Positions 15,337 through 26,909 of a DNA stretch of 42,829 nt are shown piece after piece (position 1 is the first letter of the stretch; each line of letters begins with the position of its first letter). Where the stretch lies: contig CACMJB010000003.1 of assembly GCA_902613915.1 (NCBI GenBank), forward strand, positions 79,214 to 122,042. Reading direction: 5' to 3'. The notes below the pieces were generated by a model. That model was not told where the DNA came from. It saw only the letters and a program-made list of their open reading frames with translations, and searched no databases. A program made the position numbers and the translations under genes. The stretch comes from an uncultured Pelagibacteraceae bacterium (GTDB lineage Bacteria > Pseudomonadota > Alphaproteobacteria > Pelagibacterales > Pelagibacteraceae).

Positions 15337-15951
15337 ATGTCATCCTCATTAAAAGATCTCGAAAAATTAATAAACTCTGAATTATCTAGTAAAATAAAAT
15401 CATCAACAATAGAAAATAACGAACTTTTGGTAGAAACAGAAGAAGCAGAATTATTAGACGTAGTTCAGTTTTTAAAATCACATGAAAAATGTAAATTTAG
15501 ACAACTTATAGATATTGCAGGAGTAGATTACCCAGAAAATGAAAAGAGATTTGAACTAATTTATTTATTTTTGTCTCACGAACATAACTTAAGAATAAAA
15601 CTTTTAATTAAATTTCAGATCAATCAAACAATTGTTTCTTTGACAAAAATTTTCCCATCTGCCAATTGGATGGAAAGAGAAGTTTTTGATATGTATGGAG
15701 TTAAATTTAAAAATCATCCTGATTTGAGAAGAATATTAACAGACTACGGTTTCAAAGGACATCCACTAAGAAAAGATTTTCCATTAACTGGGTTTAATGA
15801 AGTGAGATATAGCGAGAAAGAAAAAAAAGTTGTTTATGAACCTGTAAAGCTTGAACAAAATTATAGGAACTTTGATTTTGAAAGTCCTTGGGAAGGAACG
15901 AATTATTTAAAGGAAATAAAAGATAATAATAAAGATGGCAAAAAAAACTAA
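15337..15951 (+). CDS. nuoC: NADH-quinone oxidoreductase subunit C
   Basis: This 204-residue peripheral-arm subunit (30 kDa-type) has the family signature [20 protein letters not shown] followed by [20 protein letters not shown]. It is separate from NuoD, as in most alphaproteobacteria and mitochondria, rather than fused as in enterobacteria. The stop lies 17 nt inside nuoD, the longest overlap within the nuo operon, so the two are probably translationally coupled. Confidence 0.97.
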   Translation: MSSSLKDLEKLINSELSSKIKSSTIENNELLVETEEAELLDVVQFLKSHEKCKFRQLIDIAGVDYPENEKRFELIYLFLSHEHNLRIKLLIKFQINQTIVSLTKIFPSANWMEREVFDMYGVKFKNHPDLRRILTDYGFKGHPLRKDFPLTGFNEVRYSEKEKKVVYEPVKLEQNYRNFDFESPWEGTNYLKEIKDNNKDGKKN

Positions 15952-17110
15952 ATCATTGAGTTTAAATTTTGGCCCACAACATCCAGCTGCTCACGGAGTA
16001 TTGAGATTAATATTAGAATTAGATGGAGAAGTGGTAGAAAAAGCAGATCCACATATAGGTTTGCTTCATAGAGGAACTGAAAAATTAATAGAACAAAAAA
16101 CTTATACTCAAGCATTGCCATATTTTGATAGGTTAGACTATGTAGCCCCAATGAACCAAGAACACGCCTTTGCTTTGGCAGCAGAAAAACTATTAAATGT
16201 AGAGGTCCCTATAAGAGCAAAATACATTAGGGTAATTTTTTGTGAAATTGGAAGAGTCTTGAGCCATATTCTTAATGTAACAACACAAGCTTTAGATGTG
16301 GGTGCTCTAACACCGTCTTTATGGGGTTTTGAAGAGAGAGAAACTTTAATGACTTTTTATGAGAGAGCTTCTGGATCAAGATTACATGCCAACTATTTTA
16401 GAACTGGAGGAGTTCATAAAGATATTCCTTTAAAATTAGTTGAAGATATTGAAAAGTTTTGCAAATCATTTCCAAAAATAATTGATGATTTAGAAGGTTT
16501 ATTAACTGACAATAGAATTTTTAAACAAAGAAATGTTGAAATTGGAATTGTATCAAAACAAGAAGCATTAGATCATAGTTTTTCTGGAGTAATGTTAAGA
16601 GGTTCAGGTGTTCCATGGGATCTTAGAAAGTCTCAACCTTACGAAATTTATAAAGATTTAGATTTTAAAATTCCGGTAGGTAAAAATGGGGATTGTTACG
16701 ATAGATATCTTTGTAGAATAGAAGAAATGAGAGAGAGTGTAAAAATTATTCTACAATGTATTGAAAAACTTCCTAAAGGTCCTGTCAAATCAATTGATAA
16801 TAAAATATCTCCACCGAACAGAGATGATATTAAACAATCTATGGAAGCTTTAATTCATCATTTTAAATTATTTACAGAAGGCTATAGAGTTCCTAAAGGT
16901 GACGTATACACTGCTGTTGAAGCACCTAAAGGAGAGTTCGGAGTATATTTAATTTCAGACGGAAGCAACAAACCTTATAGATGCAAAATAAGAGCTCCAG
17001 GTTTTTCACATCTTCAAGCAATGGATTATTTAATTAGAGGTCATATGTTAGCAGATGTGCCAGCAGTTCTTGGTTCGTTAGATATAGTTTTTGGAGAGGT
17101 GGATCGATGA
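15935..17110 (+). CDS. nuoD: NADH-quinone oxidoreductase subunit D
   Basis: The 391-residue 49 kDa-type subunit forms, with NuoB, the quinone-binding cavity of complex I. The quinone-site His lies in [16 protein letters not shown] near the N-terminus. [16 protein letters not shown], the [10 protein letters not shown] motif, and the C-terminal [11 protein letters not shown] are all present. It belongs to the hydrogenase large-subunit fold but lacks the metal-binding cysteines, as expected. It overlaps nuoC by 17 nt and nuoE by 4 nt (ATGA). Confidence 0.98.
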   Translation: MAKKTKSLSLNFGPQHPAAHGVLRLILELDGEVVEKADPHIGLLHRGTEKLIEQKTYTQALPYFDRLDYVAPMNQEHAFALAAEKLLNVEVPIRAKYIRVIFCEIGRVLSHILNVTTQALDVGALTPSLWGFEERETLMTFYERASGSRLHANYFRTGGVHKDIPLKLVEDIEKFCKSFPKIIDDLEGLLTDNRIFKQRNVEIGIVSKQEALDHSFSGVMLRGSGVPWDLRKSQPYEIYKDLDFKIPVGKNGDCYDRYLCRIEEMRESVKIILQCIEKLPKGPVKSIDNKISPPNRDDIKQSMEALIHHFKLFTEGYRVPKGDVYTAVEAPKGEFGVYLISDGSNKPYRCKIRAPGFSHLQAMDYLIRGHMLADVPAVLGSLDIVFGEVDR

Positions 17111-17712
17111 GTTTAAAAAAAGTACACGAAGATCAGCCAAAAGATTTTAAATTTAATAGTGAAAATTTAAAAAAAGTTGAAGAAATTTTTAAAAGATATC
17201 CTGAAAAAAATAAAAAAAGCGCAGTGATGCCATTATTATATTTAGCCCAAAAACAAAATGATAATTGGATACCTCTAGCTGCGATGAAATATATAGCTAA
17301 TTATTTATCAATTCCTTATATGTCAGTTTATGAAGTTGCCACTTTCTATACAATGTACAACCTTGCCCCAGTAGGAAAACATTTTATTCAAGTTTGTACT
17401 ACAACACCATGTTTAATAAGAGGGGCAGATAAAATAGTAAAATTATGTAAGGAGAAAATTTCACCAAACGAAAATGAAATTTCTAAACAAGGAAGCTGCT
17501 CTTGGATGGAAGTAGAGTGTCTTGGAGCTTGTGTCAGCGCGCCGATGGTTCAAGTTAATGATGATTATTATGAAGATTTGGATGAAAAAAGTACAAAAGA
17601 TATTTTAGAGTCATTAATAAAAGACAAACCTCTTAAACCTGGGTCATATAGGGGAAGAAAAAACACAGCACCAGAACAAAAATTAAATACGAAGGGTGAA
17701 AATCATGCTTAA
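17107..17712 (+). CDS. nuoE: NADH-quinone oxidoreductase subunit E
   Basis: The 201-residue NuoE carries the [2Fe-2S] cluster N1a of the NADH-oxidising module. The four ligands are Cys97 and Cys102 (QVCTTTPCL) and Cys138 and Cys142 ([11 protein letters not shown]). A thioredoxin-like fold is expected. The C-terminus has a basic, disordered-looking tail ([15 protein letters not shown]) of about 20 residues. The gene overlaps nuoD by 4 nt and nuoF by 8 nt. Confidence 0.97.
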   Translation: MSLKKVHEDQPKDFKFNSENLKKVEEIFKRYPEKNKKSAVMPLLYLAQKQNDNWIPLAAMKYIANYLSIPYMSVYEVATFYTMYNLAPVGKHFIQVCTTTPCLIRGADKIVKLCKEKISPNENEISKQGSCSWMEVECLGACVSAPMVQVNDDYYEDLDEKSTKDILESLIKDKPLKPGSYRGRKNTAPEQKLNTKGENHA

Positions 17713-19036
17713 GAAAGAAGATAAGATATTTAAAAATCTCTATAATGAACTTGGTTGGGATATTGAAAGTTCACTTAAAAGAGATGACTGGAAAAATACA
17801 AAAGATCTAATTTCAAAAGGGCGAGAATGGATTATAAACGAAGTTAAAACCTCAGAACTAAGAGGAAGAGGTGGAGCAGGTTTTTCTACAGGATTAAAAT
17901 GGTCATTTGCTCCAAAAGAAGTCGGATCAAGACCACATTATTTAGTAATAAACGCTGACGAATCCGAACCAGGCACTTGTAAAGATAGAGATATTCTCAG
18001 ATTTGAGCCTCAAAAATTAATTGAAGGATGTTTAATCGCTGGTTTCGCTGTTAACGCACATATTTGTTATATTTACATAAGAGGTGAATATTTAAACGAA
18101 GGAAAAAGATTACAAAAGGCTATAGACCAAGCATATGAAAAAAAATATTTAGGAAAAAACGCTTGTGGATCTGGTTGGGATTTCGATATTCATATTCATT
18201 TTGGTGCTGGAGCTTATATTTGTGGTGAAGAGACTGCTTTATTGGAAAGTATAGAGGGAAACAAAGGTCAACCTAGACTAAAACCACCATTTCCTGCTTT
18301 AGTAGGTTTATATGGATGTCCAACCATTGTGAATAATGTAGAAACTATTGCAGTTGTTCCTACAATATTAAGGAGAGGTGGAAAATGGTTTTCTTCTATT
18401 GGTAAGCCAAAAAACACAGGAACTAAAATATTTTGTATATCAGGGAATGTAAATTCACCTTGTAACGTAGAAGAAGAGATGGGAATTCCTTTAAAAGAGT
18501 TAATTGAAAAACATGCTGGAGGTGTAGTGGGAGGATGGGAAAATCTTCAAGCAGTTATTCCAGGTGGTTCATCAATGCCTCTGCTGCCAAAGAAAATTTG
18601 CGATACAATCACGATGGACTTTGACTCATTAATAGAAAATAAAAGTGGATTAGGAACAGCCGGCATTGTTGTTATTAATAAAGATCAAGACATAGTTGAA
18701 TGCATGGCAAGAATAGCCAGATTTTACAAACACGAAAGTTGTGGTCAGTGCACACCTTGTCGTGAGGGTTCTGGCTGGATGTGGAGAATATTAGATAGAG
18801 TTGTTAAAAGAAAAGCGACTTATGGTGATGTAGAATTATTATCAGATGTGACTAAACAAATTGAAGGTCACACTATTTGTGCTTTTGGCGAAGGTTCGGC
18901 TTGGCCAGTTCAAGGTCTATTAAGACATTTTAGAAAAGAAGTGGAAAGTAGGTGCAGAGAAGAACCTTTAATTAAGAAAAAATTAAACAATCCTTATCTA
19001 GTCGATCAACATTTATTGGAGAATAAAAATGCCTAA
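17705..19036 (+). CDS. nuoF: NADH-quinone oxidoreductase subunit F
   Basis: NuoF binds NADH and FMN and carries cluster N3. From the ATG at 17705 it is 443 residues; a GTG at 17696 would add three residues, but AAGGG at 17692-17696 is better placed for the ATG. The FMN/NADH motif [14 protein letters not shown] and the [19 protein letters not shown] loop are intact. The N3 ligands are Cys346, Cys349 and Cys352 in [12 protein letters not shown], plus Cys392 in HTICAFGEG. It overlaps nuoE and nuoG by 8 nt each. Confidence 0.98.
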   Translation: MLKKEDKIFKNLYNELGWDIESSLKRDDWKNTKDLISKGREWIINEVKTSELRGRGGAGFSTGLKWSFAPKEVGSRPHYLVINADESEPGTCKDRDILRFEPQKLIEGCLIAGFAVNAHICYIYIRGEYLNEGKRLQKAIDQAYEKKYLGKNACGSGWDFDIHIHFGAGAYICGEETALLESIEGNKGQPRLKPPFPALVGLYGCPTIVNNVETIAVVPTILRRGGKWFSSIGKPKNTGTKIFCISGNVNSPCNVEEEMGIPLKELIEKHAGGVVGGWENLQAVIPGGSSMPLLPKKICDTITMDFDSLIENKSGLGTAGIVVINKDQDIVECMARIARFYKHESCGQCTPCREGSGWMWRILDRVVKRKATYGDVELLSDVTKQIEGHTICAFGEGSAWPVQGLLRHFRKEVESRCREEPLIKKKLNNPYLVDQHLLENKNA

Positions 19037-21080
19037 AATTACAATAAATGGAAAAGAAATAGAATTTGATAAAGGAATGACGGTATTACAAGCTTGTGAG
19101 CTTGCTAATGTTGAAATACCAAGATTTTGTTATCATGAAAAACTATCTATAGCTGGAAATTGTAGGATGTGCTTGGTTGAGATGGAAAAATCTCCTAAGC
19201 CCATAGCATCTTGTGCGATGCCAGCAGCAGAAGGAATGAACATCAAAACTAATACTTATTTAGTTGAAAAGGCTAGAAAAGGTGTGATGGAGTTTTTGCT
19301 TGCAAACCATCCTTTAGATTGCCCCGTTTGTGATCAAGGTGGAGAATGCGATCTACAAGATCAATCTTTATATTATGGAGTAGATAAATCTAGATTTGTA
19401 GAAAATAAAAGAGACGTAAAAGAAAAATACATGGGTCCTTTAATAAAAACACAAATGACTAGATGTATTCATTGTACAAGATGTGTGAGGTTTGCAACGG
19501 AAGTAGCCGGTGTACCTGAAATTGGCGCAATTGGTCGAGGTGAAAACATGCAAATAACAACATACCTAGAAAAATCTATGGAGTCCGAACTCTCTGCGAA
19601 TGTTATTGATTTGTGTCCAGTTGGAGCGCTAACTTCAAAACCTTATGCTTTCGAAGCTAGACCTTGGGAACTCAAAAAAACAGAGAGCGTTGATGTTATG
19701 GATGCCGTAGGTTCTAATATTAGAGTAGACACGTACAACTGGGAAGTTAAAAGAATTTTACCAAGACTAAATAATGATATTAACGAAGAGTGGATTTCAG
19801 ATAAAACAAGATATTCTTGTGATGGATTACTTAAACAAAGATTAGATGTTCCTTATATTAAAAAAGAAAACAAACTTCAAAAATCAAATTGGGACGAGGC
19901 TTTAGATTTATTAATAAAAAAAATAAAAGAAGTTCAACCAAATGAAATAGCTGGTCATATAGGAGATATGATCAATATGGAAAATGCTTTAGGTTTTAAA
20001 AAATTATTCAATTTGATTAAAAGCAATAATTTAGAATTTAGAGAAAAAAAATTCTACATAAATTCTTCTGAAAAAATAAACTACATTTTCGGTTCTTCTA
20101 TTAACGGAATTGAGCAGTCAGATTTGATATTATTAATTGGAACAAATCCAAGACATGAAGCTTCAATGTTAAATGCCAGAATTAGAAAAGCATTTGTACA
20201 AAAAAAAGTTCCTATATTTTCTATTGGTGATCCAGGAGACCTTACTTATGATTATAAAATTATAAGTGATAAAACTGATGAAATAAAAAAAATAATAAAT
20301 AACGAAAGTGAATTATCAAATAAAATTCTTTCAGCTAAAAATCCAATAATTATTATAGGGGAGTCAGTTTTAGAGCTAGAAAGTGGAAAATATATTTTTG
20401 AAGAAATTAAAAACTTCCTTATACAAAATAATAAGATATCACAAGAATGGAATCCTCTTAATATTTTAATTCAGAACGCCTCAACGGTTGGTTTGTTAGA
20501 TTTAAAAATTATACCTGATCAAAAAGAAAATAATTTTACATTCTTTGATAATTTAGAAAATAAAAAATTTAAACTATTATATTTGTTAGGCTCAGATAAC
20601 CTTGATTTTAAAAAAGATAATGAATTTGTAGTTTATCAAGGAAGTCATGGTGATAGAGGGGCTGAGGTAGCTGATATTGTTCTACCAAGTGCAACATATA
20701 CAGAACAAGAAGGTTTATATGAAAATTTAGAGGGGAGAGTTCAAGAATGTAAAAAAGCTTCATATCCTATAGGAGAAGCTTTGGAAGATTGGAAAATTTT
20801 TAATCGAATAATAAAAAAAATGGGATTAAATGGTACAACTAATTTCGATCAGTTAAGAAAAGAAGTTTTAAATTCTATTCCTAATTTTTCAGATTTAAAT
20901 GAACTACCTAAAAATGTAGAGTCAAAGAATTCAAAAATCCAATCAAATTTTGTTAGTGAAAAAATCACAATAAGAGAGCTGGACTATTATTATACTAATT
21001 CTATTTCTCGCTCATCTAAAACAATGAGTGAATGTCGACAAATTCGTCAAAAAATTAAAAAAGATGGAACTAACAATTAA
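19029..21080 (+). CDS. nuoG: NADH-quinone oxidoreductase subunit G
   Basis: The 683-residue NuoG passes electrons from NuoF toward NuoI. The N-terminal ferredoxin domain has [2Fe-2S] ligands Cys34, Cys45, Cys48 and Cys62. Next come the His/Cys site (His94, Cys98, Cys101, Cys107) and a [4Fe-4S] site (Cys146, Cys149, Cys152, Cys196). The remainder is a degenerate molybdopterin-oxidoreductase fold, the usual vestigial domain, with [20 protein letters not shown] near residue 540. The extra N7 cysteine motif of some NuoG proteins is not seen. It overlaps nuoF by 8 nt and shares one base with nuoH. Confidence 0.97.
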   Translation: MPKITINGKEIEFDKGMTVLQACELANVEIPRFCYHEKLSIAGNCRMCLVEMEKSPKPIASCAMPAAEGMNIKTNTYLVEKARKGVMEFLLANHPLDCPVCDQGGECDLQDQSLYYGVDKSRFVENKRDVKEKYMGPLIKTQMTRCIHCTRCVRFATEVAGVPEIGAIGRGENMQITTYLEKSMESELSANVIDLCPVGALTSKPYAFEARPWELKKTESVDVMDAVGSNIRVDTYNWEVKRILPRLNNDINEEWISDKTRYSCDGLLKQRLDVPYIKKENKLQKSNWDEALDLLIKKIKEVQPNEIAGHIGDMINMENALGFKKLFNLIKSNNLEFREKKFYINSSEKINYIFGSSINGIEQSDLILLIGTNPRHEASMLNARIRKAFVQKKVPIFSIGDPGDLTYDYKIISDKTDEIKKIINNESELSNKILSAKNPIIIIGESVLELESGKYIFEEIKNFLIQNNKISQEWNPLNILIQNASTVGLLDLKIIPDQKENNFTFFDNLENKKFKLLYLLGSDNLDFKKDNEFVVYQGSHGDRGAEVADIVLPSATYTEQEGLYENLEGRVQECKKASYPIGEALEDWKIFNRIIKKMGLNGTTNFDQLRKEVLNSIPNFSDLNELPKNVESKNSKIQSNFVSEKITIRELDYYYTNSISRSSKTMSECRQIRQKIKKDGTNN

Positions 21081-22087
21081 TGTTTGAGTATATCCAAATT
21101 TTAGGTCAGGAAATTTACAAAATTTTATTTGTACTTGTACCAATTTTAGTCTCAGTTGCTATGATTGTTTGGTTAGATAGAAGAGTTTGGGGCTTGGTGC
21201 AAAAAAGAAAAGGCCCGAATGTTGTCGGCCCTTTTGGATTACTACAAACACTTGCAGATGCTCTAAAATATATTTTTAAGGAAATAATTATTCCAGCAAG
21301 CGCAAATAAAGCAGTTTTTGTATTAGCGCCGATTGTTACAATGACATTAGCACTAGTAGCTTGGGCAGTTATTCCAATGAGTGAGGAATTTGTTCTCGCA
21401 GATATTAACGTAGGTGTTTTATATTTATTTGCTGTTTCATCGCTTGGAGTTTATGGAATAATTATGGGCGGCTGGGCATCAAATTCTAAATATCCTTTTT
21501 TAGGAGCAATAAGATCAGCAGCTCAAATGGTTTCATATGAAGTATCAATCGGGATAATTATTATAAATGTTTTGTTATGTGTTGGATCATTAAATTTAAA
21601 GGAAATTGTTTTAGCACAAAAAGATCTTTGGTATGTAATTCCACTTTTTCCGATGTTTGTAATTTTTTTTATTTCTGCTCTTGCAGAAACAAACAGGCCT
21701 CCTTTCGATCTTCCAGAAGCCGAGGCAGAATTAGTAGCAGGTTATCAAACTGAATATTCAGGAATGATGTACGCAATGTTTTGGTTAGGAGAGTATGCAA
21801 ATATACTATTGATGTGTGCGATGGGCTCAATATTATTTTTAGGTGGATGGTTACCAATAATCGATCTTTATCCAATTAACTTAATTCCAGCTCCAATCTG
21901 GATGATCATAAAAATTTTATTCTTATTTTTCTTGTTCGCCTTAATAAAAGCTATTGTTCCAAGATACAGATATGACCAACTAATGAGACTAGGGTGGAAA
22001 ATATTTCTACCATTTTCATTATTCTACTTAGTTTTAACAGCTAGCTTTTTATTTTATTTCGACAAACTACCGAAAGGAAATTTTTAA
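21080..22087 (+). CDS. nuoH: NADH-quinone oxidoreductase subunit H
   Basis: This 335-residue membrane subunit, with about eight or nine spans, forms the lower part of the quinone chamber. It shows the conserved [20 protein letters not shown] and the acidic loop [20 protein letters not shown], whose Glu/Asp residues are implicated in coupling. [13 protein letters not shown] marks the C-terminal region. It shares its first base with the nuoG stop and its last with the nuoI start. Confidence 0.97.
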   Translation: MFEYIQILGQEIYKILFVLVPILVSVAMIVWLDRRVWGLVQKRKGPNVVGPFGLLQTLADALKYIFKEIIIPASANKAVFVLAPIVTMTLALVAWAVIPMSEEFVLADINVGVLYLFAVSSLGVYGIIMGGWASNSKYPFLGAIRSAAQMVSYEVSIGIIIINVLLCVGSLNLKEIVLAQKDLWYVIPLFPMFVIFFISALAETNRPPFDLPEAEAELVAGYQTEYSGMMYAMFWLGEYANILLMCAMGSILFLGGWLPIIDLYPINLIPAPIWMIIKILFLFFLFALIKAIVPRYRYDQLMRLGWKIFLPFSLFYLVLTASFLFYFDKLPKGNF

Positions 22088-22572
22088 TGACTTTAGGAAG
22101 AATTTTTAAAACCATTTTTTTAGTAGAGTTCGTCAAAGGATTATTAATGGCAATTAAAGAAATGTTTAAAAAATCTAAAACAATAAATTACCCATTTGAA
22201 AAAGGACCAATCAGTCCAAGAATGAGAGGTGAACATGCTTTAAGAAGATATCCTAACGGCGAAGAAAGATGTATTGCATGTAAATTATGTGAAGCTGTTT
22301 GTCCAGCCCAAGCTATTACTATTGAGTCAGCAGAAAGAGCCGATGGTAGCAGAAAAACTACGAGGTATGATATTGATATGCTTAAATGTATATACTGCGG
22401 GTTATGCCAGGAGTCTTGTCCAGTAGATGCAATAGTTCAAGGTCCAAATTTTGAGTTTGCAACAGAGACTAGAGAAGAACTTTATTATAATAAACAAAAA
22501 TTATTGGATAATGGGGATAGATGGGAATCTGTTTTAGCTAAGAATATAAAATTAGATAAACCTTATAGATAA
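22087..22572 (+). CDS. nuoI: NADH-quinone oxidoreductase subunit I
   Basis: The 161-residue 8Fe ferredoxin-type subunit carries clusters N6a and N6b. Ligands fall in two CxxCxxCxxxCP motifs: Cys62, Cys65, Cys68, Cys72 and Cys101, Cys104, Cys107, Cys111. An N-terminal amphipathic helix ([20 protein letters not shown]) anchors it to the membrane arm, and [19 protein letters not shown] is the usual lead-in. The 8 nt before nuoJ are the largest gap in the whole nuo-to-dnaE string. Confidence 0.98.
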   Translation: MTLGRIFKTIFLVEFVKGLLMAIKEMFKKSKTINYPFEKGPISPRMRGEHALRRYPNGEERCIACKLCEAVCPAQAITIESAERADGSRKTTRYDIDMLKCIYCGLCQESCPVDAIVQGPNFEFATETREELYYNKQKLLDNGDRWESVLAKNIKLDKPYR

Positions 22573-22580
22573 TAGATAAA

Positions 22581-23207
22581 ATGTTAGTTCACTCAATATT
22601 CTTTTATTTTTTTTCTGTTATAGCAATTTTTTCATCGCTAATGGTTATAACTTCAAGAAATACAGTTAACTCAGTTTTCTTTTTAATTTTAGATTTTATT
22701 TCTGTTGGTTGTCTTTTTATTATGGTTGGTGCTGAATTTTTAGGCATGATTATATTAATCGTTTACGTTGGCGCAGTAGCAGTATTATTCTTATTTGTTG
22801 TAATGATGCTAAATGTAGCTGAACAGAAACAATCTTGGTTTATTGGTAAAAAATCTACACATATTCCTACAGGATTAATTGTAAGCGTATTAATTTTACT
22901 CGAGTTGTTAGTTGTAGTAGGTGGCTGGAAATATAAAGACAACGTAATGTCTAGCAGCACTTTGGAATTATCAAATATTTCTAATACTCATCAATTAGGT
23001 TTAGTTATGTACACAGACTATATTTTATATTTTCAATTAGCAGGCATAATCCTATTACTCTCAATGATTGGAGCAATTTTATTAACTTTTAGACAAAGAA
23101 AAGGAGTAAAGAAACAAAGTTACTTTAACCAAATTTCCAGAAATCCATCCTCATCAATTGAACTTAAAGAGGCAGAGATAAATAAAGGAGTAAAAATTGA
23201 TGATTGA
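22581..23207 (+). CDS. nuoJ: NADH-quinone oxidoreductase subunit J
   Basis: This 208-residue five-span membrane subunit has the strongly conserved [28 protein letters not shown] segment (third span, containing the pi-bulge region), and [16 protein letters not shown] after the last span. The hydrophilic C-terminal tail (about 35 residues) is ordinary for the family. It overlaps nuoK by 8 nt, and the nuoK Shine-Dalgarno AAGGAG (23185-23190) lies inside it. Confidence 0.95.
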   Translation: MLVHSIFFYFFSVIAIFSSLMVITSRNTVNSVFFLILDFISVGCLFIMVGAEFLGMIILIVYVGAVAVLFLFVVMMLNVAEQKQSWFIGKKSTHIPTGLIVSVLILLELLVVVGGWKYKDNVMSSSTLELSNISNTHQLGLVMYTDYILYFQLAGIILLLSMIGAILLTFRQRKGVKKQSYFNQISRNPSSSIELKEAEINKGVKIDD

Positions 23208-23511
23208 AATTGGGTTGGGTCACTATCTTTCCTTAGGGGCGATAATATTTTTTTTAGGTGTAATTGGAATTTTTTTGAACAGGAAAAATATAATTGTAAT
23301 TTTAATGTCTATCGAACTAATATTACTTGCTGTTAATATTAATTTGATTTCATTTTCAATTTTTTCAGGAGATATAGTTGGTCAAATATTTACTATGTTA
23401 ATTTTGACAGTGGCCGCAGCTGAGGCAGCCATAGGACTAGCTATTATTGTAATCTACTATAGAAATAAAGGCTCAATTAGAGTTGAAGACATACATGGAA
23501 TGAAAGGATAA
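23200..23511 (+). CDS. nuoK: NADH-quinone oxidoreductase subunit K
   Basis: From the ATG at 23200 the protein has 103 residues, begins [10 protein letters not shown] and has three membrane spans, the family norm. It belongs to the MrpC-like subunits. The buried glutamates of the proton path are present: one in [18 protein letters not shown] and one in [19 protein letters not shown] at 23197 would add one residue. AAGGAG at 23185-23190 lies 9 nt before the ATG. The stop is directly followed by nuoL. Confidence 0.96.
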   Translation: MIEIGLGHYLSLGAIIFFLGVIGIFLNRKNIIVILMSIELILLAVNINLISFSIFSGDIVGQIFTMLILTVAAAEAAIGLAIIVIYYRNKGSIRVEDIHGMKG

Positions 23512-25419
23512 ATGGAATACGCTGTAATCTTTCTACCATTAATTGGAGCTATAATTGGTTTTCTAGGGAAATCACTAATTAAATATTTTTCAGAAGTTAT
23601 TACAAGCTTATTGGTAAGCACTTCAGCTGTTTTATCTATTTTTATTTTTTGGAACGGTTTACAAAATAATGTCTATGGAAACTATAAAATATTTGAGTGG
23701 GTAAGTTCAGGAAATTTTGTAGCTAATTGGTCAATTAATTTAGATCCATTAAGTTCTGTGATGTTGGTCGTTGTTACTTTTGTTTCATCTCTTGTTCATA
23801 TTTATTCAATTGGATATATGAGCCACGATCCTCACAAACCGAGATTTATGTCCTATTTATCATTATTTACATTTTCGATGCTAGTGCTTGTAGTATCAGA
23901 TAATTTTTTACAATTATTTTTTGGATGGGAAGGTGTTGGTTTATGTTCTTATCTTTTAATCGGTTTTTGGTTTAAAAAGGAAAGTGCGAATAATGCGGCA
24001 ATCAAAGCTTTCATTGTAAATAGAGTGGGAGATTTTGGTCTAGCAATAGGAATTTTTCTCATATTCTTTTATTTCGGTACAATTAATTTTAAAGAAGTTT
24101 TTGAATTAGTTCCTCAATTTATAGAAAATAAATTAGTATTTTTTGGGTTTGAAACAAGTTTAATAACTTTAATTTGTTTATTCTTATTTATTGGAGCAAT
24201 GGGAAAATCAGCTCAATTTTTATTACACACTTGGTTACCAGACGCGATGGAAGGACCAACACCTGTTTCAGCTCTAATCCATGCTGCTACAATGGTAACA
24301 GCAGGAGTTTTTTTAGTTGTCCGATGTTCACCTTTGTTTGAATATTCTCAAACTGCATTAAACTTAGTAACCGTAGTTGGTATGATCACTGCAGTTTTTG
24401 CTGCCTCAGTAGCTCTAGTCCAAAACGATATTAAAAAAATTGTAGCATACTCTACCTGTAGTCAACTTGGGTATATGTTTTTTGCAGCTGGAGTAGGAGC
24501 ATATCATGTAGCGATGTTTCATCTTTTCACGCATGCTTTCTTTAAAGCTTTATTATTTTTAGGATCTGGCTCTGTAATACATGCATTTAAAGATGAACAA
24601 GATATTCGAAATATGGGTGGAGTAAGAAAAAAACTTCCATACACTTACTTGTTCATGTTATTAGGTACGCTAGCATTAACAGGTTTCCCTTTTTTATCTG
24701 GTTTTTATTCTAAAGATGCAATAATTGAATTTGCATATTTAAGAAATTCATCTTTAGGAAATTATGCTGCAACCGTTGGAATTTTTACAGCCTTTTTAAC
24801 ATCAATATATTCTTGGAGATTATTTTTTAAAACATTTCATGGTAGTTATAATAACAAGAATATTCCGATAGAAGCTACTCACGAGTCACCATTAGTTATG
24901 CTGTTTCCTCTGCTGTTTCTTGGAATAGGTGCTGTGTTTTCTGGATACTTATTCAAAGATACTTTCATTGGTCATAATAGTAACGATTTTTGGCAATCAT
25001 CAATATTCTTCTTAAACGAAATTAAACATGAATCTATTCCACTTTGGTTCTTAATACTGACACCAACTTTAGTTGTAATTTCCATCCCTATTTCATTTTA
25101 CTATTTTATTCAAAACACAGGAATTTTGGAAGGATTCAAAAATACTAATTTACCATTGTATAAATTTTTAATTAACAAATGGTACATCGACGAATTATAC
25201 GATTTAATTTTTGTTAATCCCTCTAAAAAGATAGGATCTTTTTTTTGGAAAAAAGGAGATCAAGGGTTTATTGATAGGTTTGGACCTGATGGAATATCAA
25301 AAGTTATAAAAAAACTCTCAGATAAAGCAGGACTTTTTCAAACTGGATTCATTTATGATTATGCTTTTGTAATGTTACTGGGACTTTCGCTTCTTCTTAC
25401 TTATTTAATTCTAAATTAA
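23512..25419 (+). CDS. nuoL: NADH-quinone oxidoreductase subunit L
   Basis: The 635-residue antiporter-like subunit forms the distal proton channel and the lateral helix of complex I. Typical features are FFGWEGVGLCSYLLIGFWF (with the conserved Glu), KAFIVNRVGDFG, GAMGKSAQFLLHTWLPDAME, PTPVSALIHAATMVTAGVF, and THAFFKALLFLGSGSVIHA. The C-terminus contains the long amphipathic stretch and a final span. Length is normal. It begins with no gap after nuoK and lies 1 nt before nuoM. Confidence 0.98.
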   Translation: MEYAVIFLPLIGAIIGFLGKSLIKYFSEVITSLLVSTSAVLSIFIFWNGLQNNVYGNYKIFEWVSSGNFVANWSINLDPLSSVMLVVVTFVSSLVHIYSIGYMSHDPHKPRFMSYLSLFTFSMLVLVVSDNFLQLFFGWEGVGLCSYLLIGFWFKKESANNAAIKAFIVNRVGDFGLAIGIFLIFFYFGTINFKEVFELVPQFIENKLVFFGFETSLITLICLFLFIGAMGKSAQFLLHTWLPDAMEGPTPVSALIHAATMVTAGVFLVVRCSPLFEYSQTALNLVTVVGMITAVFAASVALVQNDIKKIVAYSTCSQLGYMFFAAGVGAYHVAMFHLFTHAFFKALLFLGSGSVIHAFKDEQDIRNMGGVRKKLPYTYLFMLLGTLALTGFPFLSGFYSKDAIIEFAYLRNSSLGNYAATVGIFTAFLTSIYSWRLFFKTFHGSYNNKNIPIEATHESPLVMLFPLLFLGIGAVFSGYLFKDTFIGHNSNDFWQSSIFFLNEIKHESIPLWFLILTPTLVVISIPISFYYFIQNTGILEGFKNTNLPLYKFLINKWYIDELYDLIFVNPSKKIGSFFWKKGDQGFIDRFGPDGISKVIKKLSDKAGLFQTGFIYDYAFVMLLGLSLLLTYLILN

Positions 25420-25420
25420 A

Positions 25421-26908
25421 ATGAACTTCCCAATTTTATCAACTTTAATATTTTTACCTTTAATAAGTTCTTTCTTTATATTCTTATCAAAAGGAAAGAA
25501 AAATAATTTTAGTGCAATTTATATTTCTTTATTTAGCAGCTTAGCCACTTTCATTTTATCTATATTTATTTGGTATTCAATGGACTTTTCATCTTCGGAA
25601 TTTCAATTTTTGGAAGAGCAGTCTTGGATAAATAATTTTATAAAATTTAAATTAGGAGTAGATGGTATTTCAATACTCTTTATTGTTTTAACAACATTAA
25701 TAACACCTATTTGTATAGTATCTTGCATAAATAGCGTTAAAGACAGAATTAAAGAGTTTCTGATTGCAATTTTAGTTTTAGAAACTTTCATGATTGGTGT
25801 TTTTTGTTCATTAGATCTAGTTGTCTTTTATTTATTTTTCGAAGCAGGGTTAATACCAATGTTTTTAATTATAGGTGTTTGGGGTGGGCCTAGGAGAGTC
25901 TATTCAGCCTTTAAATTTTTCTTGTTTACACTATTAGGCTCAGTTTTAATGCTTGCTGCTATCATAGCTATTTACTGGATAACTGGAACAACTGATGTAA
26001 CTCAGATTTACGAGGTCAAAATACCTAAAGAATATCAAAATTTATTGTGGTTAGCTTTTTTTAGTTCTTTTGCAGTAAAAATGCCTATGTGGCCAGTACA
26101 CACTTGGTTGCCAGACGCACACGTAGAAGCACCAACAGCTGGATCAGTAATTTTAGCCGCTATACTTTTAAAAATGGCGGGTTATGGGTTTTTAAGATTT
26201 TCTGTGCCAATGTTCCCTTTAGCTTCTGAGTATTTTACTCCATTGATTTACACTCTAAGTATAATTGCAATTATCTACACTTCATTAGTTGCTTTGATGC
26301 AAGAAGATATGAAGAAATTAATTGCATATTCATCAGTTGCTCATATGGGATATGTAACATTAGGGATATTCACTTTTACAAAACAAGGCATAGAAGGCAG
26401 CATTTATCAAATGATAAGTCATGGATTAATTTCAGCAGCTTTATTTTTATGTGTTGGAGTTGTTTACGACAGATTGCACTCAAGAATGATAAGTACTTAT
26501 GGAGGAATAGTTAATTATTTACCAAAATATTCTTTTTTATTTATCGTTTTTGCTTTAGCTGGATTAGGTTTGCCTGGAACTTCTGGTTTTTTAGGAGAGT
26601 TTTTAGTTTTAACCGGTGCGTTTCAAAAAAGTTATTTGGTGGCGATGTTAGCCACTTTTGGAGTAGTTCTTGGAGCAGCTTATATGCTTTGGCTTACAAA
26701 GAGAGTTATTTTTGGAGTTACAAAGAATGAAGATGTTAAAAAAATGCATGATATTAATAAAACTGAAATTTTAATGCTAGGTATTTTAACTGTTTTAGTT
26801 ATAGTTTTTGGATTTTATCCGGCACCTTTAATAGAAACTTTTGATATTTCTGTAAATAATTTAATAAATAACTATGAAATGGCAATCAGTTCTGAAGGAA
26901 TAAAATAA
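25421..26908 (+). CDS. nuoM: NADH-quinone oxidoreductase subunit M
   Basis: This 495-residue antiporter-like membrane subunit is recognised by YLFFEAGLIPMFLIIGVWGG (conserved Glu), FAVKMPMWPVHTWLPDAHVE, APTAGSVILAAILLKMAGYG, and ISHGLISAALFLCVGVVYDR. It is one of three proton-pumping modules of complex I. Length and motifs are normal. It is separated from nuoL and nuoN by a single base on each side. Confidence 0.98.
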   Translation: MNFPILSTLIFLPLISSFFIFLSKGKKNNFSAIYISLFSSLATFILSIFIWYSMDFSSSEFQFLEEQSWINNFIKFKLGVDGISILFIVLTTLITPICIVSCINSVKDRIKEFLIAILVLETFMIGVFCSLDLVVFYLFFEAGLIPMFLIIGVWGGPRRVYSAFKFFLFTLLGSVLMLAAIIAIYWITGTTDVTQIYEVKIPKEYQNLLWLAFFSSFAVKMPMWPVHTWLPDAHVEAPTAGSVILAAILLKMAGYGFLRFSVPMFPLASEYFTPLIYTLSIIAIIYTSLVALMQEDMKKLIAYSSVAHMGYVTLGIFTFTKQGIEGSIYQMISHGLISAALFLCVGVVYDRLHSRMISTYGGIVNYLPKYSFLFIVFALAGLGLPGTSGFLGEFLVLTGAFQKSYLVAMLATFGVVLGAAYMLWLTKRVIFGVTKNEDVKKMHDINKTEILMLGILTVLVIVFGFYPAPLIETFDISVNNLINNYEMAISSEGIK

Positions 26909-26909
26909 A